The notes below the pieces were generated by a model. That model saw only the letters and a program-made list of their open reading frames with translations. It did no database searches and had not been told where the DNA came from. From Nitrospirota bacterium (GTDB taxonomy: Bacteria; Nitrospirota; Thermodesulfovibrionia; Thermodesulfovibrionales; Magnetobacteriaceae), in the NCBI GenBank assembly GCA_015233615.1, contig JADFXJ010000011.1:1-50209 (forward strand): a stretch of 50,209 nt of DNA. Reading direction: 5' to 3'. Positions 34,140-42,267 of this stretch are shown in pieces. A program made the translations under genes and the position numbers. The first letter of the stretch is position 1; every line of letters starts with the position of its first letter.

Positions 34140-34990
34140 AACGCCCTCCTGTTTCGGAGCACCTTCAGGTGCTCCTCTGCCGCGGCAAGCATTTCACGAA
34201 AGAACTTTTTACAGCCATCTTCCTTGTTGCTGCATACGCCTTCAAACTCTCCAAGACAGACCCTCCATACATCGCAGTAGGCGCAGCCCTCGGCCTTGAG
34301 AAAAAACTCCCGCCATGATTCGAGAGCATCCTGAAATGCCGGGTTTTCGGTTATCGAGGGGATGTCGGCAATATCATGCGCAATGAAGTTTCCGGATTCA
34401 ATGTCTTCCATACGGAGTGCGATTTGGCCGTCTTTCGACAGATGGAGATAGTATTGCGGATTATTGAAAAATACGGCCTGCCATGAGTTGCTCTCCGCCT
34501 GGTTGTAATGGGTCAGCAGATAGTAAAAAGGTTCTATGGGCGCATGAGGGCTCTTGCCATACATGGTGTAGGCGGCGAGGTCCGCGAGGGCATTCCAGTC
34601 CGGCTCTGCACCCGTGAAGTAAAGGCCCGTGGCTATCCCCATGGATGACAGTATGCGGCATGATATTAAATTACAGCTTTTGTCGGCGGGGAAAAAGATT
34701 CGGCTGTTGAATCCGCGCAGCCGTTCGACCACGCTGTCCACGTCTGCGTATCTCCCCGCTTCAGCCAGATAAAGGGCCATCGGGATATCCCTGTGCTCCT
34801 CCGAAAGGGGCAGTTCTGCAAGACGCGCATCGGACGAGACCTTTATAGCAAAGAGCGAATTGGCGTCATGAACCGTTTTGTAAATCTCAGACGCAAGCGC
34901 GAAGTTGCCGGTACGTACGACGAAAGCGGCGCCATTAAATGATTTGATGAGTTCTTCGTGGTAATCGACGACGAGGGTATGGGGACTCAT
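34127..34990 (-). CDS. SPASM-like partner protein lacking a radical SAM core
   Basis: 287 residues. The N-terminal 230 have no CX3CX2C motif and match no family I know. The C-terminus has a cysteine cluster CAYCDVWRVCLGEFEGVC then C (Cys 236, 239, 245, 253, 260), like the CX2CX5C part of a SPASM domain. It looks like a maturase that has lost the radical core, or a dedicated binding partner that holds an iron-sulfur cluster and presents the substrate. Stop/start overlaps on both sides (4 and 13 bases) tie it to the two radical SAM enzymes. Confidence 0.75.
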   Translation of the reverse strand: MSPHTLVVDYHEELIKSFNGAAFVVRTGNFALASEIYKTVHDANSLFAIKVSSDARLAELPLSEEHRDIPMALYLAEAGRYADVDSVVERLRGFNSRIFFPADKSCNLISCRILSSMGIATGLYFTGAEPDWNALADLAAYTMYGKSPHAPIEPFYYLLTHYNQAESNSWQAVFFNNPQYYLHLSKDGQIALRMEDIESGNFIAHDIADIPSITENPAFQDALESWREFFLKAEGCAYCDVWRVCLGEFEGVCSNKEDGCKKFFREMLAAAEEHLKVLRNRRALWQP

Positions 34991-35988
34991 TGGTAGAATT
35001 CCGGAAGCCTTACGTTGGCTTCGTTGACGAAGGCTGACAGTGCATGTGCGGCACAGCCTCCCATGCAGATATCATCTTCACGAAAGCGGCAGTCGTCGCA
35101 TTCCCCGAATATGCCGCCCACTTCGACCCGTATGGAGCGGTGGCGTTCATGGTAGAAATCAAACACATCACGCATGGAATCGAACTCGAAGATGGACTTT
35201 TTGTGGTGTGCGGAGAGGGGAAAACAAGACCAGACCGACATGTCCGGGCCGATGTCTATGACCGGCGAGCAGCCGAACTGGAAACGTCCGCCCGTCATCC
35301 TGTAGAGCCACCCTTTGTCTTCGGTCGTAAAGTGGCACATCGGGAACCCGCAGTCCGGCAGGGGCCTGACCCTGTGGCGCTCGAACTTATCGCGGAACGA
35401 CATAAGCCGCCGAACCGTAATCGCCATGTCTGCTATTTTAATATGCATGTTGCGTGTGCCGGGGATGGGATGCGCAAGACCGAGCCTGATTCCCTTTCCA
35501 AGACCATACCGATTGATGTAATCGAAAAGGAAGTCGATATCGAAATCATTGCGGTAGATGTTGAATCCGGGGGTGATGCGCCTGCCAAAGGCCTCCAGAA
35601 AATCAGCCACCAATACCGATTCGCTCTTTGGGGTATGCTCCGGGTGGTTCAGATTGCATACAAAGCTGAGCCGGTCCTCGCGTATCCCTGAAAATCTCCG
35701 CACTGCGTCCGATAGTTTGTCGGGAAGCAACATCCCGTTGGTGAATACGGTAACACCCATCCCCCGCCTGAGCACGTAAAGACAAAAGTCTATGAAATCC
35801 GGATGAAGAGTCGGTTCGCCACCCAGAAACTGTACTCTGGTCTCTCCGGATAACTGGAGAAAGTCTACGAGATATATAAGGTCTTCCCAAGAGAGGATAT
35901 CGTCGGGGGGTGAGCCGGCCATGTGCTTTTTGGCGAAGCAGTAAGGGCATGAGCGGGTGCAGCGTTGCGTGAGGAGAATATTAGCCAT
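34987..35988 (-). CDS. Radical SAM/SPASM maturase 1
   Basis: 333 residues. CTRSCPYC (Cys 10, 14, 17) binds the radical SAM cluster; FLGGEPTLHPDF holds the GGEP motif. The C-terminal SPASM/twitch region has CSPVIDIGPDMSVWSC and CDDCRFREDDICMGGC (CX2CX6CX3C). It is only distantly similar to maturase 2, so the two probably act on different residues or steps. It begins eight bases after the stop of the Tyr/Ser-rich precursor gene, the tightest possible link between enzyme and substrate, and overlaps the SPASM-like partner by four bases. Confidence 0.92.
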   Translation of the reverse strand: MANILLTQRCTRSCPYCFAKKHMAGSPPDDILSWEDLIYLVDFLQLSGETRVQFLGGEPTLHPDFIDFCLYVLRRGMGVTVFTNGMLLPDKLSDAVRRFSGIREDRLSFVCNLNHPEHTPKSESVLVADFLEAFGRRITPGFNIYRNDFDIDFLFDYINRYGLGKGIRLGLAHPIPGTRNMHIKIADMAITVRRLMSFRDKFERHRVRPLPDCGFPMCHFTTEDKGWLYRMTGGRFQFGCSPVIDIGPDMSVWSCFPLSAHHKKSIFEFDSMRDVFDFYHERHRSIRVEVGGIFGECDDCRFREDDICMGGCAAHALSAFVNEANVRLPEFYQ

Positions 35989-35996
35989 TTCAGCAA

Positions 35997-36434
35997 TTAC
36001 GGATATATATCGCCATGGAAATAGTAGCGGCTGTAATTAAAGCTGCTATATTTCCAATATTGCCGATCATACATACTACTATATTGGCTGAAGTAACTAT
36101 GACTGCCGTAACTACCATACATAGCACTACCGTAGTTAGCGCTATAGTAATAGGAGCCATAGGGGCGAAAGGCTGACGAATATTGATCTGCGTAATTCCC
36201 CTTGTCGAAAGTACTCGAATACGTATGGCTGCTTGAGTAGCTCGTGTAATCGGCATAGGTCGTGGGTTTTTCCTGCTCACCGGCCTCGGCATGGCTGTTA
36301 TAGCGTATAATCTCTTCGGCCTCCTGTGCGGCAAAGACCTTTGTTCCGACCATCAGCGACCCCATTGCCAAGCCTTTAAGAGCTATCCTCTTCATCGCTT
36401 CTCTTCTGGTAATCTCTTTTTTTGACTCGTCCAT
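35997..36434 (-). CDS. Tyr/Ser-rich exported precursor, likely radical SAM substrate
   Basis: 145 residues. The N-terminus has a twin-arginine-like leader (ITRREAMKRIALKG, residues 8-21), a hydrophobic stretch (GLAMGSLMVG) and a signal-peptidase site after KVFA (residue 35). The remaining 110 residues contain about 23 Tyr and 21 Ser and are low in hydrophobic residues. Tyr-x-Ser occurs 13 times (YSS, YGS, YTS, YFS and so on), densest in residues 60-140. Repeated aromatic-x-Ser patterns are typical of substrates for SPASM enzymes that make crosslinks (for example His-Xaa-Ser systems), so this is probably a modified, exported protein. Folding on its own seems unlikely. The start follows AAAGGTGGTG. 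It is first in a six-gene operon with two radical SAM enzymes directly behind. Confidence 0.8.
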   Translation of the reverse strand: MDESKKEITRREAMKRIALKGLAMGSLMVGTKVFAAQEAEEIIRYNSHAEAGEQEKPTTYADYTSYSSSHTYSSTFDKGNYADQYSSAFRPYGSYYYSANYGSAMYGSYGSHSYFSQYSSMYDRQYWKYSSFNYSRYYFHGDIYP

Positions 36435-36471
36435 AATACACCACCTTTAGCCATAAGTACAACAGCAGCCC

Positions 36472-36540
36472 GGTTATTTACTGCGTGCACGCCCTGCGCT
36501 TAGGCACGGAGTTGCTTCGGTCGCGCCCGCCCAAATAACC
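36472..36540 (-). promoter_or_regulatory. Structured leader candidate of precursor operon
   Basis: GGTTATTT and AAATAACC (plus strand 36472-36479 and 36533-36540) can form an eight-base stem enclosing a G/C-rich 53-base segment that itself has complementary pieces (GGCGGGCGCG, GCGCAGGGCGTGC). It lies in the predicted transcript, 40-110 bases before the precursor ATG. It could be a regulatory RNA structure; no known riboswitch consensus is recognised by eye. Confidence 0.4.
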
Positions 36541-36618
36541 TCAGAGGCGACTTCGATCTACGTTTTGCGGCCCAGGCATTCCACGGGACCGATATTAAGA
36601 TAGTTTAACAATATCGTT

Positions 36619-36649
36619 TTTATATCATCTATCATCACATCTTTGTCAA
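36619..36649 (-). promoter_or_regulatory. Sigma70-type promoter for precursor operon
   Basis: On the minus strand a perfect TTGACA (36649-36644) is followed after 18-19 bases by ATATAA/TATAAA (36625-36619). Transcription would start near 36612 and read through the structured leader into the precursor gene. Confidence 0.5.
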
Positions 36650-36742
36650 GAATTTTTAACAGATGTTTTTTACCAGGAGTTCCCCCCCTTTTGCTACATT
36701 TCTTACCCCGCCGCTTCAAACACTCCACTTTTACCCGTTTTA

Positions 36743-36955
36743 TCAAATGCTTGCGCCTTCAACCTGGGAACGCGCGATGTCAAAACTTCTCTTAGCGGCA
36801 CGCTCGGCGGCGACATCCGCTTTCAGGGTGTCGGCGTCGTAGGCTACGGCGTGCAGAGTGTCGGCCACGTTTTGGAAAGCGGTGAGCACGACGCTCCGAT
36901 ACTGCGCCGCTGCCTGGGTCTGGGTCGCTTCGGCGGCACGCTGCCTGTGAAGCAA
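36743..36955 (-). pseudogene. Remnant of an RND efflux outer membrane factor (NodT/TolC type)
   Basis: About 70 residues of a NodT-type protein are readable: LLHRQRAAEATQTQAAAQYR, then VVLTAFQNVADTLHAV and AAERAAKRSFDIARSQVEGA. This is the C-terminal repeat of the outer membrane channel of tripartite pumps. There is no true start (the frame begins abruptly after a run of seven G on the minus strand), and it breaks off at EGAS, so both ends are missing. No pump or membrane fusion protein gene is nearby. The continuing frame to 36558 is not recognisable and is probably noncoding. Confidence 0.75.
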
Positions 36956-37287
36956 TGTCCCCCCCCTGAAATATGTATAGACGGCAAGGACTAAACGGCT
37001 GCCGTCATTGTCCGTGAGTCGGGCGCAGGAGCGTTGTCAGCAGAGCCGTTTAGACGTGTATTGGCGGCCGATAGCGTGACTGGCATTCTATAACGGCACG
37101 CATATTTAATGCTAATAGAGCCTTTGCGTAACATGAGTGATTAACTTTCGATAAGTAAAAAACGTATACGCTATTAGCTTTCGATAATTAAAGGAAAAGT
37201 ATTCGTTACTATAAAGCAGCCATAAAAGTAGTGGATAGGAAATAACCTGTAATCATCAAGTCATGGGGGGGGGAAACGTTTTGGATG
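36956..37287. other. Decayed spacer with repeat R3 copy and poly-G
   Basis: No gene is visible. It has homopolymer runs of C at 36959-36966 and G at 37265-37273. The segment 37096-37135 (GCACGCATATTTAATGCTAA and on) is a direct repeat of 38067-38108. These two copies flank the small membrane protein gene at 37288. Confidence 0.5.
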
Positions 37288-37698
37288 TTAAAGCAAGCCG
37301 GCGTGTTTTAAGGCCTTTTTCAGTTCCGGGTCTTTCTCAGCCTTCTCTTTTATCACGTGTTCTATTTTCGTAGTACGTTCTTCGAGTTCCTTTGTAGTTT
37401 TTACGACCGGCGCAAGTGTTGTGCGCCTGTCCCATAACACAAACGTAATAAGGACAAATATACCGCCTAATATTACGTATGATAAGTCTCTTAATGACTT
37501 AATGTCGTTATTCATCGATTCTTTCAGGTCGTCGATTCTCTGGTTGGTGGCCTTTAACCCTTCGTCAAGCCTGACTTCAAGTCTGATGGCTCGCTCTCTG
37601 TCCGCCTGCGTGAAAGAAGAATCGGCCGCGTTAAGAGCTCCTGCCATTCCATTGATCATACAAAACAGCAGAAAAAAGAATATAAGCAAACTTTTCAT
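37288..37698 (-). CDS. Exported coiled-coil protein with one membrane helix
   Basis: 136 residues: a signal peptide (LLIFFFLLFCMINGMAGA), a helical segment (about 28-65), a membrane helix (about 74-90, YVILGGIFVLITFVLW) and a charged coiled-coil tail ending LKKALKHAGLL. Probably an inner-membrane protein with a periplasmic coil; no named family. There is no Shine-Dalgarno site. TATAAT ends only six bases before the ATG, so the transcript may be leaderless. Confidence 0.7.
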   Translation of the reverse strand: MKSLLIFFFLLFCMINGMAGALNAADSSFTQADRERAIRLEVRLDEGLKATNQRIDDLKESMNNDIKSLRDLSYVILGGIFVLITFVLWDRRTTLAPVVKTTKELEERTTKIEHVIKEKAEKDPELKKALKHAGLL

Positions 37699-38211
37699 GT
37701 ATAATTATAACATAAAAACGCTAAAGAAGGAAGAACACGTCGGCTACGATAAATTTGTTCTCCATCGTAGAAGGAATATGTGGAACAAACATGTCGTTGA
37801 ATTTCCATCGTAGTCATAGTGTCAACGTATTGCAATTGCCCAAAAGTCCGAACTGCCGTGGCTAGCCTGATAAATGGTGGTAACCGGCATAAGACAGTGC
37901 ATCCATCTCCCCCGCCTCTTCCTTTTCAAGGAAGAGGCGCCTAATCGATGAGTAGGCGCATGATGAGTGCGACAATAGAGAAGATAGTCTCCGCGTATAA
38001 GCGGAGAAAAGCAAACTCCGTGTCCTCTGCGTCTCCACGTGCCACCTTGTCGCGATATCGACAATAGCACGCATATTTAACGCCAAAAGAGCCTAAAATT
38101 ATCATGACTTTGACCCCGGGCAAAAGGCAAGAGCACTAAAAGATAAAATATATATAAATATTCACGATTTTTTCACGATAGTGGTGCTATAGTTAAATCA
38201 GCTCAAAGAAG
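37699..38211. other. Noncoding spacer with R2 and R3 repeat copies
   Basis: No gene is visible. CCATCGTAG is repeated at 37763 and 37804. R2 (37899-37942) carries a GCCTCTTCCTT/AAGGAAGAGGC hairpin and matches 19129-19172. CTCCGC/GCGGAG (37989-37994, 38001-38006) form another small hairpin. R3 (38067-38108) matches 37096-37135. Confidence 0.55.
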
Positions 38212-38227
38212 TGGAAAGCCGACTGCT
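38212..38227 (+). promoter_or_regulatory. Candidate sigma54 promoter of minor pilin operon
   Basis: TGGAAAGCCGACTGCT has GG and GC at the invariant spacing and CTGCT at -12. The -24 element is a poor match (TGGAAA). Pilin genes are often sigma54-dependent. A TATAAT at about 38254 offers a sigma70 alternative. Confidence 0.35.
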
Positions 38228-38337
38228 ACAAAAACCGGCCGGATATGATATTATAATAAAGTTTTAATGTCGCGAATAATATCGCAAATAACGAATTGGC
38301 CCCGATGCTGGAAATGTGGATTTCCGAGGATACCTTT

Positions 38338-39045
38338 ATGAAGAACGGTAATGGCTTTACGTTAATCGAGGTACTTGTGGTGTTGACCATCGTCGGCATT
38401 CTCACCGGGTTGCTCGTGTATCAGTTTGCCGGGCAGACCACGAAAAGCAACGTCGAGTTAACCATAAAGCAGCTCTACGCCGATCTTTCGGAGATACGGA
38501 TGCGGGCGATGTCAGATAAGTTGTACGCCGGATTGTACTGGAATAATATCTCGCTTGTTGGAAATTATAACATCACAAGCTATGAGATGCGGACGGACGC
38601 TGCCAATGGGGCTACCATTGCAAACGGCTCAATCAGAGACGCGGGCATGGGATTATGTACGGGCACCAACGGCTGCACTCTTGTAAAGCCGACGGTTACA
38701 CCCGTGACGGTAGCACCCGCTGCTGCGTTATACACCTTATATTGGATAGACAACGTTACCTTCGACGACAAGGGGATGCTGGCCCTTGACCCTAACCCCC
38801 CCAGCCCACTCTTCGTCGCCCCTATAGAAATCTACGCAAAATGTTTTGGGTGCGATACATCCTCTTCATGCAGCGATAGTAACCTTAGCGCTTGCAGGCC
38901 GGCCGACACATCCCCGAACTGTAATGATACGTCCTATCCGGAATACTCGTGTTTAGTAGTAAATACGACTTTTATAAAAATGGGCAAGTGGTGCGATGCC
39001 AATCAAAATGGAGTGTATAACATCGGTGAATGCTCACTTAGATAA
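38338..39045 (+). CDS. Type IV pilus minor pilin, FimT/GspH-like
   Basis: 235 residues from ATG 38338 (GAGGAT upstream; a TTG at 38296 is in frame but unlikely). A short leader ends in Gly just before FTLIEVLVVLTIVGILTGLL, the class III prepilin signature with Glu 5, cleaved and methylated by PilD. The globular part has six or more Cys near the C-terminus (KCFGCDTSSSC, CRPADTSPNC) that probably form disulfides. First gene of a pilin operon; as a minor pilin it would sit at the pilus tip and help initiate assembly. It overlaps the next frame by about 50 bases. Confidence 0.85.
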   Translation: MKNGNGFTLIEVLVVLTIVGILTGLLVYQFAGQTTKSNVELTIKQLYADLSEIRMRAMSDKLYAGLYWNNISLVGNYNITSYEMRTDAANGATIANGSIRDAGMGLCTGTNGCTLVKPTVTPVTVAPAAALYTLYWIDNVTFDDKGMLALDPNPPSPLFVAPIEIYAKCFGCDTSSSCSDSNLSACRPADTSPNCNDTSYPEYSCLVVNTTFIKMGKWCDANQNGVYNIGECSLR

Positions 39046-39493
39046 GTATTTGGATAACGGGGGGTTTTCCCTGGTTGAGGCCATGGTGTCCATGGTGATT
39101 CTGACGATTGTCACGCTTGGACTGCTTCAGACCATAATCCTGGTCAACGACGCCAACATGAAGAATTTCCTCAGGGACGAAGGCGTAAAGGTAGGCCAGG
39201 AGGACATCGACAGCGAGCGGCTTCTCGCTAAAGGCACCGGCGACCTGAGCGCCATAGTATCGGCAGGCTCACTGCAGGCCTCCCCGCCTGCAAAGTACCC
39301 ATGCGTGCCGAATTCCACGGGCACCGTCAATATTACCAGGCAGTTTAAAAACGCGACAATTACTTTTAACATATGCAGGTCGGTGACTCCGGCCGGTACC
39401 GGCAGCGTGAGGCTTGACGAAGTCGTTACCTGGCTGTTTAAAAATGAAACCTTCTCGTACGTCACAACAACTATAATAAGGCCTTTATCATGA
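38996..39493 (+). CDS. Minor pilin, PilV-like
   Basis: About 165 residues. The prepilin cleavage site is GG|FSLVEAMVSMVILTIVTLGL with Glu 5. The leader length depends on the start: ATG 38996, ATG 39008 and GTG codons between are all possible, and none has a strong ribosome binding site, so translation is probably coupled to the preceding gene. It has two Cys in the C-terminal half. Its gene overlaps the PilW-like gene by four bases (ATGA). Confidence 0.85.
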   Translation: MPIKMECITSVNAHLDKYLDNGGFSLVEAMVSMVILTIVTLGLLQTIILVNDANMKNFLRDEGVKVGQEDIDSERLLAKGTGDLSAIVSAGSLQASPPAKYPCVPNSTGTVNITRQFKNATITFNICRSVTPAGTGSVRLDEVVTWLFKNETFSYVTTTIIRPLS

Positions 39494-40818
39494 AAAATTT
39501 TGGAATTTATAAAATCTTTGGCAATAAAGCAGGCTTCACGCTTACGGAGCTGCTGGTGACGATGTTTATTCTTGCCGCCATATTAGGTGCCGTCTTTTCA
39601 TCTTTTATCACTCTTTCGCGAAGTTTCAAGATGGAGACAAAGTCAACGGAAACGCAGATAGAGAACCTGTTAGGCCTCGAATTACTCAGGTACGATCTCG
39701 AAATGGCCGGTTACGGTCTTCCGGAGAGTTCTTTTGGGACGACAGCTTGCACACCTGTACCGCCTAATACGTCGGAAAATTGCTCGCCGTTGCTTTCCGC
39801 TGCCGGCGTCTGGTACGCAGAAGCCGCTAACAACACCGCTTACACAGCTACACATTATAATTACATACCGACCCGGTACACCCCGGACCCTGCGACTTTC
39901 AATGACCAGCCATGGGAACCGCGGGCCATCATTCTTTCCAACAATACAAATCCCGGTGAGAGTACCAACACTAACGATGACTCGGACGTGCTTATAATTA
40001 AATCCCTCCTGGCAAGAAGGCTCGACGTTAATAGAAAGTGGACGGTAAGGTACAATTCAGGCGTCAACAAGGCCTGGAGTGACTCCAAGTGGGACTTTAA
40101 TAGTGGTGATAGGATGATAGTGTTATCGGCGACCCGGCAACTACAACTAGGTTCCGATGGTGTAACCTGGCAGTGGATGCAATCGGGGGCATCCCCATCG
40201 ACGTCCTTTTACCCTACCGGAGTCGCGCTGCCAACTCCTCCCCCAGGCCAGGTTTATCTCCTGTACGGAATAGACACGTCAACTTCCACTACAATGCCAT
40301 TCAATCGTGTCGATTACTATTTGCAGAGGCAATGTCCCGGTAACATAGTATCTACCCCGCCACTACCTAGCCCGACGCCAAACTGCTCGCCGCCGTACCC
40401 CAAACAGTGCCATCCAAGTTCATATTCCCTTTACAGGGGATTAATTGACCCCGCTTATTATGGCACAGGCACCGGCGGAGGATATATAAGAACCGAGTTG
40501 CCCATCATGGATTGCGTTATGGACTTTCAGGTAGCCCTGGGTATAGATATAGGCACCACCGGTACCGTTACATGGCGTTCTGGAACCGATACCGATACTG
40601 CCACGGCCCTTAAAATAAGGAATAATCTCAAGCAGGTAAAAGTGTTCATCCTGACCCACGAAGGTCAGTATGACCCGAATTTTACGTATGGGAGCAATAC
40701 CGTGACCCTTGGCGACGCCGGCATTACTCTTAAAACTTATGACCTCACGCGTTTGTCGAATTGGCAGCACTACAGGTGGAAGGTAGTAAAATTAAACATA
40801 AAATTGAACAGCCTGTGA
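39490..40818 (+). CDS. Minor pilin, PilW-like
   Basis: 442 residues. Prepilin signature KAG|FTLTELLVTMFILAAILG with Glu 5, then a large periplasmic domain with RYDLEMAGYG, the block characteristic of PilW. Cysteines pair up in Pro/Ser-rich loops. PilW-type proteins are part of the tip complex with PilV, PilX and PilY1. The start overlaps the previous stop by four bases. Confidence 0.87.
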   Translation: MKNFGIYKIFGNKAGFTLTELLVTMFILAAILGAVFSSFITLSRSFKMETKSTETQIENLLGLELLRYDLEMAGYGLPESSFGTTACTPVPPNTSENCSPLLSAAGVWYAEAANNTAYTATHYNYIPTRYTPDPATFNDQPWEPRAIILSNNTNPGESTNTNDDSDVLIIKSLLARRLDVNRKWTVRYNSGVNKAWSDSKWDFNSGDRMIVLSATRQLQLGSDGVTWQWMQSGASPSTSFYPTGVALPTPPPGQVYLLYGIDTSTSTTMPFNRVDYYLQRQCPGNIVSTPPLPSPTPNCSPPYPKQCHPSSYSLYRGLIDPAYYGTGTGGGYIRTELPIMDCVMDFQVALGIDIGTTGTVTWRSGTDTDTATALKIRNNLKQVKVFILTHEGQYDPNFTYGSNTVTLGDAGITLKTYDLTRLSNWQHYRWKVVKLNIKLNSL

Positions 40819-40846
40819 AAATAGAGGTATGTAAGAGGTAAGCAAT

Positions 40847-41485
40847 ATGAGAAACTTAACGTTGCATCCTGAATGGAATAAAAAAATATATAAGGAACTG
40901 GACTGCCGCTTCCCGGTCGTAGCCGGGGACAAGTTTCGCGACAATGACAGAAAGGGCAGGGAGGAGGGTTTTGCCCTGGTGATAACCATGCTTTTTGCTC
41001 TTATTGGGCTGGCTCTAAGCGGAGCCCTGCTCTTTATGGTCATAGAGGGGTCGAAAATATCCGGCATTATGCAGCGTTACTCTACCGCACTTGACGCCGG
41101 CAAGGGGGCGTCCGAAGATATGATGAACCTCATGACTGGCTACCCTACAACTATGACCCCCGGTTTTGGAACAATCCAAACTACCAACGGAGCTAATTGC
41201 ATTTATGACAAGCTCTCCAAGTCCACCCTCACTTCGGCCGGCACGTACCAGTGGACAAACTGCACCGCGAGCCAGGCAAATACAACGAGCACGGACCCGA
41301 CAAATTACCCGGATATAATTTCAGACCTTGGTAATTACCGGGTATATTCGAAAATAACGGATACGGAGCAATCAGGGACAACGTCACCAATCTACATGAT
41401 ATACACCGTGGTCACATTATCGCAAAAAATAAACAACCCAAGTGAAAACGCCCAGATTACATATTTATTTCGCGTTACCGAATAA
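40847..41485 (+). CDS. Minor pilin, PilX-like
   Basis: 212 residues. A long hydrophilic N-terminus (about 40 residues) precedes EEGFALVITMLFALIGLALS, the PilX N-terminal motif; cleavage would fall after Gly. The rest is a pilin-like globular domain with two Cys. GAGGTAAGC precedes the ATG. PilX works with PilY1 and the other minor pilins in pilus initiation. Confidence 0.83.
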   Translation: MRNLTLHPEWNKKIYKELDCRFPVVAGDKFRDNDRKGREEGFALVITMLFALIGLALSGALLFMVIEGSKISGIMQRYSTALDAGKGASEDMMNLMTGYPTTMTPGFGTIQTTNGANCIYDKLSKSTLTSAGTYQWTNCTASQANTTSTDPTNYPDIISDLGNYRVYSKITDTEQSGTTSPIYMIYTVVTLSQKINNPSENAQITYLFRVTE

Positions 41486-41589
41486 ATCCGGCAACTCCGC
41501 CGACGCTTTGCGCAGCCGTACCGGATTATGGTTAAAGACGCATAATGATGGAAAAGACGCTTGATGAAAGAAAATACACGAACCTTTGT

Positions 41590-41640
41590 GTTACGTTAAC
41601 GTTACATTATCAATGTATATATACATATACACACATATAT
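41590..41640. repeat. Palindromes upstream of the major-type pilin gene
   Basis: ACGTTAACGT (about 41593-41602) and TGTATATATACA (about 41614-41625) are perfect palindromes directly before the ribosome binding site GGAGGT of the pilin at 41654. They could be an mRNA-processing or regulator site that sets this pilin's expression apart from the genes before it. Confidence 0.35.
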
Positions 41641-41653
41641 GGAGGTAAACAGC

Positions 41654-42151
41654 ATGAAAGAGCAGAGCACTATACAGACCACTATAATGTCTCCGACGGG
41701 AGAGTTGCCGTTGTCCGTTCGATCCGAAGATGGAAAGGATGGAGGTTTTACCCTTACGGAGCTTCTCGTGACAATAGTAATTATAGGAATATTAACCGCC
41801 ATAGCGGTGCCCCTTTACCTTGGACAAAAGGATAAATCCATAAGAAGCGAGGCATCGGGAAACCTGCTGTCGATAAGAGCGCTGTTAGAGCAGTACTATA
41901 ACGAAAACGGATGCTATTACAAAGACACTACCAATACCTGCCCGGCGACCTCCACCACCATTACGGGTGTTACAAGCATCCAGTCATTCCTGCCGGCCTT
42001 TAAGCCGGGTAACCAGAATGCGCTTAATTATTCCTACAGCATCATATTCACCAGCTCTGCCACCTTGTACACCGCTTACGCCAATCGAGCAGTAAGCGGC
42101 GGCACTCAAACTCTGAGTATCGACCAGAACAGCACCAAGGTAGGGTTCTGA
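41654..42151 (+). CDS. Type IV pilin (PilA/PilE-like)
   Basis: 165 residues from ATG 41654, which has GGAGGT seven bases upstream. A long leader (about 31 residues) ends KDGG|FTLTELLVTIVIIGILTAIA with Glu 5, then the typical alphaN extension and EASGNLLSIRALLEQYYNENGCY. A Cys pair (CYYKDTTNTC) is short-spaced. The size and form fit a major pilin or PilE-type minor pilin. A 28-codon frame (42153) follows, without a ribosome binding site, and is not called. Confidence 0.88.
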   Translation: MKEQSTIQTTIMSPTGELPLSVRSEDGKDGGFTLTELLVTIVIIGILTAIAVPLYLGQKDKSIRSEASGNLLSIRALLEQYYNENGCYYKDTTNTCPATSTTITGVTSIQSFLPAFKPGNQNALNYSYSIIFTSSATLYTAYANRAVSGGTQTLSIDQNSTKVGF

Positions 42152-42267
42152 TATGATTTACAAAATGTTAAACAGGGCTATAAACGTAAAGGATATGGAA
42201 ACATGGAAGCCAGAGCCTTATTTACAACGAGATATATAACCGAATTGTATAACAATAAGGGGGATTT

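Noticed and set aside
36558-36746. 62-codon basic frame on the minus strand
   Set aside because: It begins at a TTG directly after the efflux remnant and contains the likely operon promoter; no ribosome binding site or domain.
41545-41835. 96-codon frame overlapping the pilin start
   Set aside because: It lies in a different frame from the pilin, lacks a ribosome binding site and includes the palindromic leader.
42153-42239. 28-codon frame between the pilin and the small exported gene
   Set aside because: No close ribosome binding site and no recognisable features; too weak to call.
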